DNA of 64,000 nucleotides from Roseiarcus sp963774195 (GTDB taxonomy: Bacteria; Pseudomonadota; Alphaproteobacteria; Rhizobiales; Beijerinckiaceae), in the NCBI GenBank assembly GCA_963774195.1, contig CAVZDY010000003.1, positions 1,612,001 through 1,676,000 on the forward strand, written 5' to 3'. Shown here one piece after another: positions 26,553 through 35,004 of the stretch (its first letter is position 1; every line of letters begins with the position of its first letter). The notes beneath the pieces were generated by a model. The model was not told the origin of the DNA and searched no databases. It saw nothing but the letters and a program-made list of their open reading frames with translations. The translations under genes and the position numbers were made by a program.

Positions 26553-27242
26553 CTACTCCATCTCCACCACTTTCCCGTCCCGCAGCGTCACGCGCCGGTC
26601 CATGCGGGCGGCGAGTTCGAGGTTGTGCGTCGCGACCAGCGCCGCCACCCGGCTCGCCTTGGCGAGCTCGGCGAGCGTATCGAAGACGTGGTCGGCGGTC
26701 TTCGGGTCGAGGTTACCGGTCGGCTCGTCCGCCAGCAGCACGCGCGGGGCGTTGGCCACCGCCCGCGCGATCGCGACGCGCTGCTGCTCGCCGCCCGAGA
26801 GTTCGGCCGGGCGATGATTTTGGCGCGCCGCGAGTCCGAGATAGCTCAGCAGTTCGCTCGCCCGCTGCGCCGCCTCCGCCCGCCCGAGCCCGCGGATCAT
26901 CTGCGGCAGGATGATGTTCTCGGCGGCCGAGAATTCCGGCAGCAGGTGATGGAACTGATAGACGAAGCCGATCTCGACGCGGCGCAACGTGGTGCGCCGG
27001 TCGTCCGACATCGCCGCGGTCGGCGAGCCGCCGACATAGATTTCCCCCCCGTCGGGCTTTTCGAGCAGCCCGGCGAGATGCAGCAGCGTTGATTTTCCCG
27101 TGCCGGACGGAGCGATCAACGCGACCGACTGGCCCGGCCACAGCACGAGATCGGCGCCGCCCAGCACCTCGATCGTTGTCTCGCCGCGCCCGTAGCGCCG
27201 CTGGACGCCGTGCAGCCACAAGGCCGGCATCGGCTCACTCAT
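26553..27242 (-). CDS. lolD: Lipoprotein-releasing system ATP-binding protein
   Basis: 229 residues with a complete ABC ATPase: Walker A APSGTGKST at residues 44-52 (the first position is Ala instead of the usual Gly), Q-loop FVYQFHHLLPEF, signature LSGGEQQR, Walker B VLLADEPTGNLD and H-loop ATHNLELA. FHHLLPEFSAAENIILPQMI is characteristic of the LolD/MacB subfamily. With the LolC/E permease it pulls mature lipoproteins out of the inner membrane and hands them to LolA. Its start overlaps the permease stop by eight bases, so the pair is coupled. The order proS-lolC-lolD is the conserved alphaproteobacterial arrangement. Confidence 0.94.
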   Translation of the reverse strand: MSEPMPALWLHGVQRRYGRGETTIEVLGGADLVLWPGQSVALIAPSGTGKSTLLHLAGLLEKPDGGEIYVGGSPTAAMSDDRRTTLRRVEIGFVYQFHHLLPEFSAAENIILPQMIRGLGRAEAAQRASELLSYLGLAARQNHRPAELSGGEQQRVAIARAVANAPRVLLADEPTGNLDPKTADHVFDTLAELAKASRVAALVATHNLELAARMDRRVTLRDGKVVEME

Positions 27243-28539
27243 AGCGCAGGGCCTCGACCGGATCGAGCCGCGCCGCGCGCCAGGATGGGTAGATCGTCGC
27301 GGCGAGCGACAGGAACAAGGTCATCAGCGCCACCGCGATCACGTCGTGCGTTTCGACGCGCGAGGGCAATTGCGAGAGGAAGTAGAATTCGGACGGGAAC
27401 AGATTGACGCCGAGCAGCCAGCTGAGGCCCTTGCGGATCGGCTCGACGTTATGCGCCACGACGAGGCCGAGCGCGAGGCCGCAGGCGGTGCCGACGACGC
27501 CGATGGTCGCGCCGGTGATGAGGAAGATGCGCATAATGGCGCCCTTCGTCGCCCCCATCGTGCGCAGCACGGCGATGGCGCGGGCCTTGTCCTGCACCAG
27601 CATGATGAGGCCAGAAATGATGTTGAGCGCCGCCACCAGAACGATCAGCGTGAGGATGGAGAACATCACGTTGGCCTCGACGTTGAGCACGTCGAAGAAG
27701 CTCTTGTTGAGCTGGCGCCAGTCGGTGTCGATCATCGGCCGCTGTTCGGCGGCGCTGATCTTATTGCGCAAGGCGTCGATGTGGTCGGGGTCGTCGACAT
27801 AGACTTCGATCACATTGGCCTGGCCGTCGAGATTGAAATAGGCCTGCGCCTCGGGGAGCGGCATGAAGACGAAACTGCCATCGAAGGTCGCCATGCCGAT
27901 CTGGAAGATGGCGGCCACGGTGTAGGCCTTCATGCGCGGAGTGACGCCGAACGGCGTCTGCGCGCCGCGCTGTGTGATCAGCGTGATCTTGTCGCCGACG
28001 CGCAAGCTCAAGTGCTCGGCGAGCTTGGAGCCGATCGCGACGCCTTGGCCGGCGTCGAAGCCGGCGAGCGAGCCCTGAATGATATGCGCGCCGACGCCCG
28101 GGAGACGCTCTAGATCGGCCTGGCGGATGCCGCGCACCAGGGCGCCGGAAGAGCCGTAAGGCGTCGACGCGAAAGCCTGCCCCTCGACCAGCGGCAGCGC
28201 CATCGTGACGCCGGGGACCTTGCTGACGCGCTCCGTCACCGCGTCGTAATCGGTGAGCGGCGTCTCGACGCCCTGGAGGAACATGTGGCCGTTGAGGCCG
28301 ATCATCTTTTCCATCAGGTCATGGCGGAAGCCGTTCATCACCGCCATCACGACGATCAGCGCGGCGACGCCGAGCACGATGCCGAGGAAGGAGAAGCCGG
28401 CGATCACCGAGACCGAGCCATGCGCGCGCCGCGCCCTGAGATAGCGCAGCGCGATCATCCACTCGAAGGCCGAGAAGGGCCGGGTGGCGGCGGGCGAGGC
28501 AGCGTGCGGAGCCGCGGATTCGAGCGCGGAAACGGTCAC
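27235..28539 (-). CDS. lolC: Lipoprotein-releasing ABC transporter permease (LolC/LolE)
   Basis: 434 residues of the MacB-PCD plus FtsX architecture. The N-terminal FEWMIALRYLRARRAHGSVSVIAGFSFLGIVLGVAALIVVMAVMNGF is the Lol permease start with the first membrane helix. A periplasmic domain of about 220 residues follows. Then come three C-terminal membrane segments with MFSILTLIVLVAALNIISGLIMLVQDKARAIAVLRTMGATKGAIMRIFLITG and the closing ATIYPSWRAARLDPVEALRYE. Alphaproteobacteria usually have a single LolC/E-type permease acting as a homodimer. It is transcribed from the proS side and coupled to lolD. Confidence 0.93.
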   Translation of the reverse strand: MTVSALESAAPHAASPAATRPFSAFEWMIALRYLRARRAHGSVSVIAGFSFLGIVLGVAALIVVMAVMNGFRHDLMEKMIGLNGHMFLQGVETPLTDYDAVTERVSKVPGVTMALPLVEGQAFASTPYGSSGALVRGIRQADLERLPGVGAHIIQGSLAGFDAGQGVAIGSKLAEHLSLRVGDKITLITQRGAQTPFGVTPRMKAYTVAAIFQIGMATFDGSFVFMPLPEAQAYFNLDGQANVIEVYVDDPDHIDALRNKISAAEQRPMIDTDWRQLNKSFFDVLNVEANVMFSILTLIVLVAALNIISGLIMLVQDKARAIAVLRTMGATKGAIMRIFLITGATIGVVGTACGLALGLVVAHNVEPIRKGLSWLLGVNLFPSEFYFLSQLPSRVETHDVIAVALMTLFLSLAATIYPSWRAARLDPVEALRYE

Positions 28540-28544
28540 CGGCG

Positions 28545-28640
28545 GCCGCCCTCATCCGGCCGCTTCGCGGCCGCCCTCTCCCGCACGCGGGAGAAGGGGC
28601 GCGCCCCCTCTCCCGCGTGCGGGAGAGGGCTGGGGTGAGG
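28545..28640. repeat. Palindromic repeat (CTCTCCCGC family) between lolC and proS
   Basis: Two palindromes (a CCCTCTCCCGC/GCGGGAGAAGG pair at about 28574-28597 and CCCTCTCCCGC/GCGGGAGAGGG at about 28606-28629) are followed by GGGGTGAGGG, with a CCCTCATCCGG at the other end. It belongs to the same family as 13681-13793. Unlike most repeats here it lies between tandem genes, so it may cut read-through from proS into lolC or act as an mRNA-stability element. Confidence 0.75.
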
Positions 28641-28669
28641 GAGCGCGCTAGCCACCGTCATCTCGTCCC

Positions 28670-29998
28670 TCACGCCTTCCCGCTCAACCTCGCGATCGCC
28701 GCCTCGACGCTGACGAGTTCGCGCTCGCCGCTGCGCCGGTTCTTGATCTCGACCTGTCCGTCACCGAGGCTCTTCGGCCCGACGATGACCTGATGAGGCA
28801 GACCGATCAGGTCCATCGCCGCGAATTTCGCGCCAGGGCGCTCGTCGCGATCATCATAGAGGACGTCGACGCCCGCCTTGCCGAGTTCGGCGTAGATGCG
28901 CCCGCAGGCGCCATCGCAGGCCGCGTCGCCGACCTTCAGATTGATGAGGCCGACGGAGAACGGCGCGACCGACTCCGGCCAAATGATGCCGGCTTCGTCA
29001 TGGCCCGCCTCGATCAGCGCAGCCGCCAGACGGCTCGGGCCGATGCCGTAGGAACCCATGTGGACCAAATGCTCCTTCCCATCGGGGCCGTTGACGACCG
29101 CCTTCATCGGCAGGGAGTATTTGGTTCCGAAGTAGAAAATATGGCCGACCTCGATGCCGCGGGCAGAAATCCGCTCCTCGCCCTTCAACGCTTCGAAAGC
29201 GGCGACGTCGTGCTTCTCCGACGTCGCGGCGTAGAGCGAGGTCCATTTGTCGAACACGCCCCGCATCTCGCTCACGCTGTCGAAGTCGACCGTCTCCGGC
29301 GGCGGCGCGAACTGCAGATAGTCCTTGTGGCAGAAGACCTCGCTCTCGCCGGTGTCGGCGAGGATGATGAATTCGTGCGACAGGTCGCCGCCGATCGGGC
29401 CGGTGTCGGCGACCATCGGGATCGCCGTGAGGCCGAGCCGCGCGAAGGTGCGCAGATAGGCCGTGAACATCTTGTTGTAGGAATGGCGCGCGCCGGCCGC
29501 ATCGAGGTCGAAGGAATAGGCGTCCTTCATCAGGAACTCGCGGCTGCGCATCACGCCGAAGCGCGGGCGCACCTCGTCGCGGAATTTCCACTGGATGTGA
29601 TAGAGATTGAGCGGCAAGTCCTTGTACGAGCGGACGTTGGCCCGGAAGATCTCGGTGATCATCTCCTCGTTGGTCGGCCCGAACAGCATGTCGCGCTCGT
29701 GGCGGTCCCGGATGCGCAGCATCTCCTTGCCGTAGTCGTCGTAACGGCCGGATTCGCGCCACAGATCAGCCGATTGCACCGTCGGCATCAACAGTTCGAT
29801 CGCCCCTGCCCGGTTCTGCTCCTCGCGGACGATCGCGCTGATCTTGGTGAGGACGCGCAGGCCGAGCGGCAGCCAGGCGTAAATCCCCGCCGCCTCTTGC
29901 CGGATCATGCCGGCGCGCAGCATCAAGCGGTGCGAGACGATCTCCGCCTCTTTCGGCGTTTCCTTCAGGATCGGCAGGAAATAGCGGGACAAGCGCAT
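28670..29998 (-). CDS. proS: Prolyl-tRNA synthetase (short alphaproteobacterial type)
   Basis: 442 residues, class II aminoacyl-tRNA synthetase. Motif 1 lies around GIYAWLPLGLRVLTKISAIVREEQNRAGAIELLMP. Motif 2 is YKDLPLNLYHIQWKFRDEVRPRFGVMRSREFLMKDAYSFD. Motif 3 is HMGSYGIGPSRLAAALIE, and the C-terminal anticodon-binding domain has VDVLYDDRDERPGAKFAAMDLIGLPHQVIVG. The roughly 180-residue editing (INS) domain between motifs 2 and 3 found in E. coli ProS is absent, as is usual in alphaproteobacteria. It charges tRNA-Pro. It is first gene of the proS-lolC-lolD group, though a palindromic repeat separates it from lolC. Confidence 0.96.
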   Translation of the reverse strand: MRLSRYFLPILKETPKEAEIVSHRLMLRAGMIRQEAAGIYAWLPLGLRVLTKISAIVREEQNRAGAIELLMPTVQSADLWRESGRYDDYGKEMLRIRDRHERDMLFGPTNEEMITEIFRANVRSYKDLPLNLYHIQWKFRDEVRPRFGVMRSREFLMKDAYSFDLDAAGARHSYNKMFTAYLRTFARLGLTAIPMVADTGPIGGDLSHEFIILADTGESEVFCHKDYLQFAPPPETVDFDSVSEMRGVFDKWTSLYAATSEKHDVAAFEALKGEERISARGIEVGHIFYFGTKYSLPMKAVVNGPDGKEHLVHMGSYGIGPSRLAAALIEAGHDEAGIIWPESVAPFSVGLINLKVGDAACDGACGRIYAELGKAGVDVLYDDRDERPGAKFAAMDLIGLPHQVIVGPKSLGDGQVEIKNRRSGERELVSVEAAIARLSGKA

Positions 29999-30255
29999 GG
30001 GATGAACTCAAGCGAAAGATCGCGCCGATCGACGCGATTCGAGTTGCGCGGAAATCGCGCCCGATGGGCCTTATGGCCTCATCGGCTCGCAAAGGGCAAG
30101 TCACGCCGCGTGACTGGCGAAGAATCACGCCTTCGTGATAGCCTGATTGAGGCGCGAAGGCGACCCCTCCCCCAATCTGCGCAGACGCGAGCGGGCGGAG
30201 CAGCACGCTTTTCCCTAGCGTTCCTCATTCGTGCCAAGCGTTTAGGATGTCATAG

Positions 30256-31803
30256 ATGAGCGCCCACGAACGCGAGCTGAAGTTCGACATCGCCCCCAAG
30301 GACATCCCGGCGCTCGAGGCGCATCCCCTGCTGAAGAAGGCGGAAAACTCGGAGCACCGGCGTCAGCGTTCGGTCTATTTCGACACCGACAACGACGACT
30401 TTTGGGAGGCCGGGGCGGTTGTGCGCGTGCGACACGAGAACGGACATAAGATACAGACCGTCAAGAGCGCCGGGCCGGCCGTCGCCGCCACCGATCGGGA
30501 CGAGGACGAGCGGGACATCGACGGTGATTTTCCGGACCTTTCGAAAGCACGCATCGCGAGTGTCGCCCGCCTGTTGAAAAAGCGCAAAGTGCGCGACCAC
30601 CTCGCGCCGCGGTTCGAAGTCGACGTCGACCGCGAGACCTGGACCCTGCGCAACAACTCGGCCGAACTCGAAATCGCCCTCGACCGCGGCAAGATCGCTG
30701 CAGGGTCGGCGGCGAGCGAGCTCTGTGAAGTCGAGGTGGAACTAAAGAGCGGCGACGCCGCCGCGCTCTATCAGACCGCCCGCCGCCTCAGCGCCGACGT
30801 GCCCCTCACGCTCAATCTCATCAGCAAGGGCGAGCGCGGCTATCTTCTGCTGCACGACAATTGGGATCGACCGCAGAAGCCGGCGCCCATTCCCTTAGAG
30901 CCCAGCATGGCGACCTCGGACGCCCTGCGCACGATCGCTTCCGAATGCATGAAGCAATTCCTGCTCAATGAGCGACTGCTCCAGCAGGCGTGTCCCAAAC
31001 CCGAAGTGGTTCACCAATCCCGGGTTGCTATTCGTCGACTGCGAGCAGCGCTCACCTTCTTCAAGGACTTGGTCGGCGACGAGCAGACGGCCGCCCTCAA
31101 GCGCGAGCTTAAATGGGTTTCCGACCTGCTCGGCGAAGCGAGGGATCTCGACGTGCTCAAGTCGGACGTCGTCGCCGTGGCGGAGGACTCGCCGCCGGGA
31201 CGCAACGAGCTTGCCGTCGAGATCGACCGGCGGCGGCGCGAGGCGTACCTACAGCTGACCGAAGCCGTCGGCTCGCCTCGCTTCCGCCAATTTCTATTCG
31301 ACTTCGCGGAATGGCTCGACGAGGGAGCGTGGCGGAAGCAATCGGACAAGTCAGCTCCCGCTTGTGAGCCAATCGAGGCCTTCGCCGCCGGCGAGTTGAA
31401 ACGCCGCCTGCGCAAGCTCACGAAACGCGCCCTTCATCTAGATCGGCTGGACGACAAGGCGCGTCACAAGGTTCGCATCGACGCCAAGAAGTTGCGCTAC
31501 GTCACGGAGTTCTTGCGCGCCGTCTACCCTTCGCGCAAGTCGCGGCAGGAGAAGGTTCGCGAACTTCTCGAAGCGATGCAGACCGACCTCGGCGAAATCC
31601 ACGATCGCATTTGGGCGCGCGACTTCCTCGCCAATCTCGCGCAAGAGATTCCACAGCGTGACAAGAAAGCCGCCAAGGCGGCCATGCTCTTCGCCGCCGG
31701 CGAGATCGGCCGCGACCTCGAGCAAATGGACGAGGACAAGCTAGTGCGCCGCGCCGGCAAATCGGCGGGCAGGCTCGCGAACGCGGCGCCGTTCTGGCGC
31801 TAG
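30256..31803 (+). CDS. CYTH and CHAD domain protein (inorganic triphosphatase / polyphosphate-associated)
   Basis: 515 residues. The N-terminal CYTH domain (about 4-200) starts with the diagnostic ERELKFDI (ExExK), has YFDTDNDDFWEAGAVVRVRHENG and EIALDRGKIAAG, and ends with ELCEVEVELKSGDAAALYQTARRL. The CHAD domain (about 215-500) has VHQSRVAIRRLRAALTFFKDL and HKVRIDAKKLRYVTEFLRAVYP, with the conserved His residues and basic helices that bind polyphosphate. Family knowledge: CYTH enzymes hydrolyse triphosphates with metal ions, and CHAD proteins localise to polyphosphate granules. It is divergent from proS with 257 bp between the starts; no polyphosphate kinase is adjacent. Confidence 0.92.
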   Translation: MSAHERELKFDIAPKDIPALEAHPLLKKAENSEHRRQRSVYFDTDNDDFWEAGAVVRVRHENGHKIQTVKSAGPAVAATDRDEDERDIDGDFPDLSKARIASVARLLKKRKVRDHLAPRFEVDVDRETWTLRNNSAELEIALDRGKIAAGSAASELCEVEVELKSGDAAALYQTARRLSADVPLTLNLISKGERGYLLLHDNWDRPQKPAPIPLEPSMATSDALRTIASECMKQFLLNERLLQQACPKPEVVHQSRVAIRRLRAALTFFKDLVGDEQTAALKRELKWVSDLLGEARDLDVLKSDVVAVAEDSPPGRNELAVEIDRRRREAYLQLTEAVGSPRFRQFLFDFAEWLDEGAWRKQSDKSAPACEPIEAFAAGELKRRLRKLTKRALHLDRLDDKARHKVRIDAKKLRYVTEFLRAVYPSRKSRQEKVRELLEAMQTDLGEIHDRIWARDFLANLAQEIPQRDKKAAKAAMLFAAGEIGRDLEQMDEDKLVRRAGKSAGRLANAAPFWR

Positions 31804-32016
31804 CGCGCGCCGAGAAAAGAGCGACGGGGGAATTTTAGTCGACCTCGATTGTCAACGCCGTGTCGGCTTGCGTGAAATGGCGCTCGCAAGCGCACAGCGG
31901 TAATCGGCGCGTTATGTCGAACGGGTAAAGGCACAACGCGCGTATTTCCCTCAAATCGAAGCTAGACTTGCGGGACGCCCGCAAGTCGAAATTACGCCAC
32001 GGAAAGGTTCAAGCCG

Positions 32017-32754
32017 ATGATTAACCTGGCTCGTCGCACTCTCTTGATCGCCTCCGGGGTCCTCGCTGCGCGGCGTCTTGTTGGAATCTCGCTGGCGGCG
32101 GAGATCGACCCGACCGCGGCGCTTGCCTATCCCTACTCCGTGCCCTCGTTGCCATACGACTACAACGCCAACGAACCCGCGATCGACACGCTGACGATGC
32201 AGATCCATCACGACAAGCACCATGCTGCTTACGTGAACAATCTCAATACAGCGCTGAAAGACCATCCCGAACTGCAGAAGCGTTCGCTCACCGAACTGCT
32301 GGCGCGCCTCGACGACGCGCCCGAAGCGATCCGCGCCACCGTGCGCAACAACGCAGGCGGCCACGCCAATCATACGATGTTCTGGCAGGTCCTCGGCGGC
32401 AAGGGCGGCGAGCCGACCGGTGATCTGAAGGCGGCGGTCGAGCGCGATTTCGGCTCGCCGGACAAGCTCCGCACCGATTTCAACCAAGCGGCGCTGAAGG
32501 TGTTCGGCTCGGGTTGGGCGATGGTGCTGGTCGATCGCGACGGCAAGTTGTCGCTGGTCTCCCGACCCAACCAGGATTCGCCGTGGATGGAAGGAAAAGC
32601 GCCGCTGTTCGGCAACGACGTGTGGGAGCACGCCTATTACCTCAAATACCAGAACCGGCGCCCCGACTACGTCACGGCGTGGTGGAGCGTGTTGAATTGG
32701 CAGGCGATCGGCGCGCGCTACGCCGCCGCGAAGAACGGAACGCTATCGATTTAG
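32017..32754 (+). CDS. Exported Fe/Mn superoxide dismutase
   Basis: 245 residues. The first about 28 residues form a signal with a twin arginine (LARRTLLIASGVLAARRL), so export, probably by Tat, is likely; most bacterial Fe/Mn SODs are cytosolic. The enzyme begins at about YSVPSLPYDYNANEPAIDTLTMQIHHDKHHAAYVNNLN. Metal ligands are visible: His in MQIHHDKHH, His in GGHANHTMFW, and Asp and His in NDVWEHAYYLKYQNRRPDYVTAWW. The GGK..GEPTGDL region fits the Mn/Fe family. It dismutates superoxide, here presumably in the periplasm. A 213-bp region precedes it; downstream is a convergent palindromic repeat. Confidence 0.92.
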   Translation: MINLARRTLLIASGVLAARRLVGISLAAEIDPTAALAYPYSVPSLPYDYNANEPAIDTLTMQIHHDKHHAAYVNNLNTALKDHPELQKRSLTELLARLDDAPEAIRATVRNNAGGHANHTMFWQVLGGKGGEPTGDLKAAVERDFGSPDKLRTDFNQAALKVFGSGWAMVLVDRDGKLSLVSRPNQDSPWMEGKAPLFGNDVWEHAYYLKYQNRRPDYVTAWWSVLNWQAIGARYAAAKNGTLSI

Positions 32755-32780
32755 AGCAACTCGATCGACGCGGCGCCGCT

Positions 32781-32865
32781 GTCACCCCCGCGAAAGCGGG
32801 GGCCCAGACCACCACCGCAGGCCATTGCCCTTTAACTCCTGGATGCCCGCTTTCGCGGGCATGAC
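32781..32865. repeat. Imperfect inverted repeat between convergent genes
   Basis: Arms around GTCACCCCCGCGAAAGCGGG (32781-32800) and CCCGCTTTCGCGGGCATGAC (32846-32865) pair over about 20 bases with a 45-base loop. This is the common CGCGAAAGCG type of intergenic palindrome. It separates the SOD gene from the convergent acyl-CoA synthetase gene and may serve as a shared terminator. Confidence 0.8.
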
Positions 32866-32877
32866 GGGGCATCTCAT

Positions 32878-34569
32878 CTAACCGAGTTCCGAGAAATCGT
32901 CGATCCGGAACTCGCCTTCCGACCGCGCGCCGGCGTCCGCGAGATCGTGCTCGCGCTTCCTGAGATCCACGCGGCGAATCTTGCCGGAGATTGTCTTCGG
33001 CAAGTCCGCGAACTCGATGCGGCGGACGCGCTTAAAGGGCGCGAGCCGCTCGCGCAGGAAAGCGAAAATCGACAGCGCCGTCGCGCGGTCTGGCGCATGG
33101 CCAGGCGCCAGGATGACATAGGCCTTCGGCGTTGCGAGACGCATCGGGTCGGGCGCCGGCACGACCGCCGCCTCGGCGACCGCCGGATGCTCGATGAGCG
33201 CGCTCTCCAGTTCGAACGGGCTCAATCGATAGTCGCTCGATTTGAACACGTCGTCGGAGCGCCCGACGTAGGTGATGTAGCCCTCGGCGTCCCGCTCGGC
33301 GACATCGCCGGTGCGATAATAATCGCCCTCGAACGGCGGCGTTTGCCCTGTCTCGTCCTGATAGCCGAGCGTCAGGCCGAGCGGGCGAGCGGCGAGCGGC
33401 ATCGCGATCTCGCCCTGATCCGCTTCGAGCCCCTCCGCATCGAGCAACACCACCCGATAGCCAGGCAGCGGGCGCCCCATCGAACCCTCGACGATCCTCT
33501 GACCGGGCGCATTGCCGATCATCATGGTCGTCTCGGTCTGGCCGTAGGAATCGCGCAAGCTCAGACCCCAGGCGCGCCGCACCTGATCGATGATTTCCGG
33601 GTTGAGCGGCTCCCCGGCCGAATTGATTTCGCGCAAGACAACTTTCCATTGCGCGAGATCAAGCTGGATGAGCTGGCGCCAGACGGTCGGCGGGGCGCAG
33701 AACGAGGTCGCCTGATGAATGACGAGATCGTCGAGCGTCGTGCGCGCGTCGAACCGGCGCCCCAGCGTCAGAATCGTCGCCCCTGCGTTCCAAGGCGCAA
33801 AAAAGCTTGACCAGGCATGTTTCGCCCAGCCCGGGGACGAGATGTTGAGATGAACGTCGCCCGGCCTGAGGCCGAGCCCGAACATGGTCGAGAGATGGCC
33901 GACCGGATAGCTCGCATGGGTGTGCAGCACGAGCTTTGGCCGCGCCGTGGTGCCGGAGGTGAAATAGAGCAGCAGCGGATCGTCGGCTTGCGTCGGGCCG
34001 TCCGGCTCGAAATTTGGGCTCGCCTTCATCAGCGACTCGAAGTCCCGCCAGCCCGGCCGCGATTCGCCGACAACGATGCGCACGGCGTCCTCACCGCGGC
34101 CGACGAATTTCTCGCTATCCGCGCTGTCGGCGATGACGAAGCGAGCGCGCCCCCGCGCGAAGCGGTCGTCGAGATCGGCGCCAGTCAATTGCGGCGTCGC
34201 GGGGATCACGACGAGGCCGAGCTTCATCGCCGCAAGCATCGCGGTCCACAGCGGGGCGACATTCCCGAGCATCAGCAGCAACCGGTCGCCGCGCTTCGCG
34301 CCGATCGCCCGCAGACCGTTGGCGAGGCGCGAGGAGCGCTGCGAAAGCTCGGCGAAGCTGTAGCTCTCGACCGTCTCCCCGAGGATTTTCAAGGCCGGAC
34401 GATCTCCGGCCGCCCCTTTCGCCAGTTCGTCGTCGAACCAGTCGAGCGCCCAATTGAAGCGGTCGAGCTTCGGCCAGGCGAAGCGCGCCTTGGCGGCGTG
34501 ATAATTGTCGCTGTAGGCGAGCAAGAGATCGCGGGCGAATTTGAACGGCTCGTTCGCCATCTCGGTCAC
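32878..34569 (-). CDS. AMP-forming acyl-CoA synthetase (AMP-binding family)
   Basis: About 563 residues from GTG 34569, which overlaps the stop of the upstream DUF427 gene (GTGA); ATG 34560 is an equally good start. ANL-superfamily motifs: A3 LLLYFTSGTTARPKLVLHTH, then INSAGEPLNPEI, A5 DSYGQTETT, A7 DYYRTGDVAERDAEGYITYVGRSDDVFKSSDYRLSPFELES and A10 LPKTISGKIRRVDLR with the catalytic Lys. The N-terminus (NYHAAKARFAWPKLDRFNWALDWFD) resembles medium-chain/benzoate-type acyl-CoA synthetases. It activates an unknown carboxylic acid with ATP and CoA. Probably forms a two-gene operon with DUF427. Confidence 0.88.
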   Translation of the reverse strand: MTEMANEPFKFARDLLLAYSDNYHAAKARFAWPKLDRFNWALDWFDDELAKGAAGDRPALKILGETVESYSFAELSQRSSRLANGLRAIGAKRGDRLLLMLGNVAPLWTAMLAAMKLGLVVIPATPQLTGADLDDRFARGRARFVIADSADSEKFVGRGEDAVRIVVGESRPGWRDFESLMKASPNFEPDGPTQADDPLLLYFTSGTTARPKLVLHTHASYPVGHLSTMFGLGLRPGDVHLNISSPGWAKHAWSSFFAPWNAGATILTLGRRFDARTTLDDLVIHQATSFCAPPTVWRQLIQLDLAQWKVVLREINSAGEPLNPEIIDQVRRAWGLSLRDSYGQTETTMMIGNAPGQRIVEGSMGRPLPGYRVVLLDAEGLEADQGEIAMPLAARPLGLTLGYQDETGQTPPFEGDYYRTGDVAERDAEGYITYVGRSDDVFKSSDYRLSPFELESALIEHPAVAEAAVVPAPDPMRLATPKAYVILAPGHAPDRATALSIFAFLRERLAPFKRVRRIEFADLPKTISGKIRRVDLRKREHDLADAGARSEGEFRIDDFSELG

Positions 34570-34919
34570 TCGGTCTCGCGCGTGATCTGCACGCGATCGG
34601 GATAGAAGGCGATATGATCCTTGATCGCGGCGACGCCGGGTTTGGGCTCCTCGTAGGTCCAGACCGCGTTGACGTCGTCGTTTTCCCCCTCATGCGAGGA
34701 GAAATAATTGGCGGCGCCTTTGTAGGGGCAATGGGTCTGGTGCGCGGTGCGCACGAAGAGCGTCATATCCGCGTCCTCGCGCGGAATGTAGAGCACGGGA
34801 GGATAAGTCGCCTCGCGCAGCTCGAGCGCGCGCCGGGTGTCGACGATGACCTGGCCGCGCCAGCGAACGACGACGCGGCCTTGCGCAGGCGCAATCGTGA
34901 TTGGATGATCCTCATGCAT
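34566..34919 (-). CDS. DUF427 domain protein
   Basis: 117 residues covering one DUF427 domain. Conserved sequence includes RVVVRWRGQVIVDTRRALELREATYPPVLYIPREDADMTLF, then HCPYKGAANYFS (the invariant CPYKG motif) and AVWTYEEPKPGVAAIKDHIAFYPDRVQI. Function is unknown; the fold is a small beta-tent-like structure. It is coupled by overlap to the downstream acyl-CoA synthetase, hinting at a shared pathway. Confidence 0.92.
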   Translation of the reverse strand: MHEDHPITIAPAQGRVVVRWRGQVIVDTRRALELREATYPPVLYIPREDADMTLFVRTAHQTHCPYKGAANYFSSHEGENDDVNAVWTYEEPKPGVAAIKDHIAFYPDRVQITRETE

Positions 34920-35004
34920 GGTCGGCCCTCCTCCTGATTGCCCGCAACTGTGCCACAGCGCGACGCGCCCAGGAAGGGGCTGGAGGAGCTAAGCCTCTGA
35001 GGCG

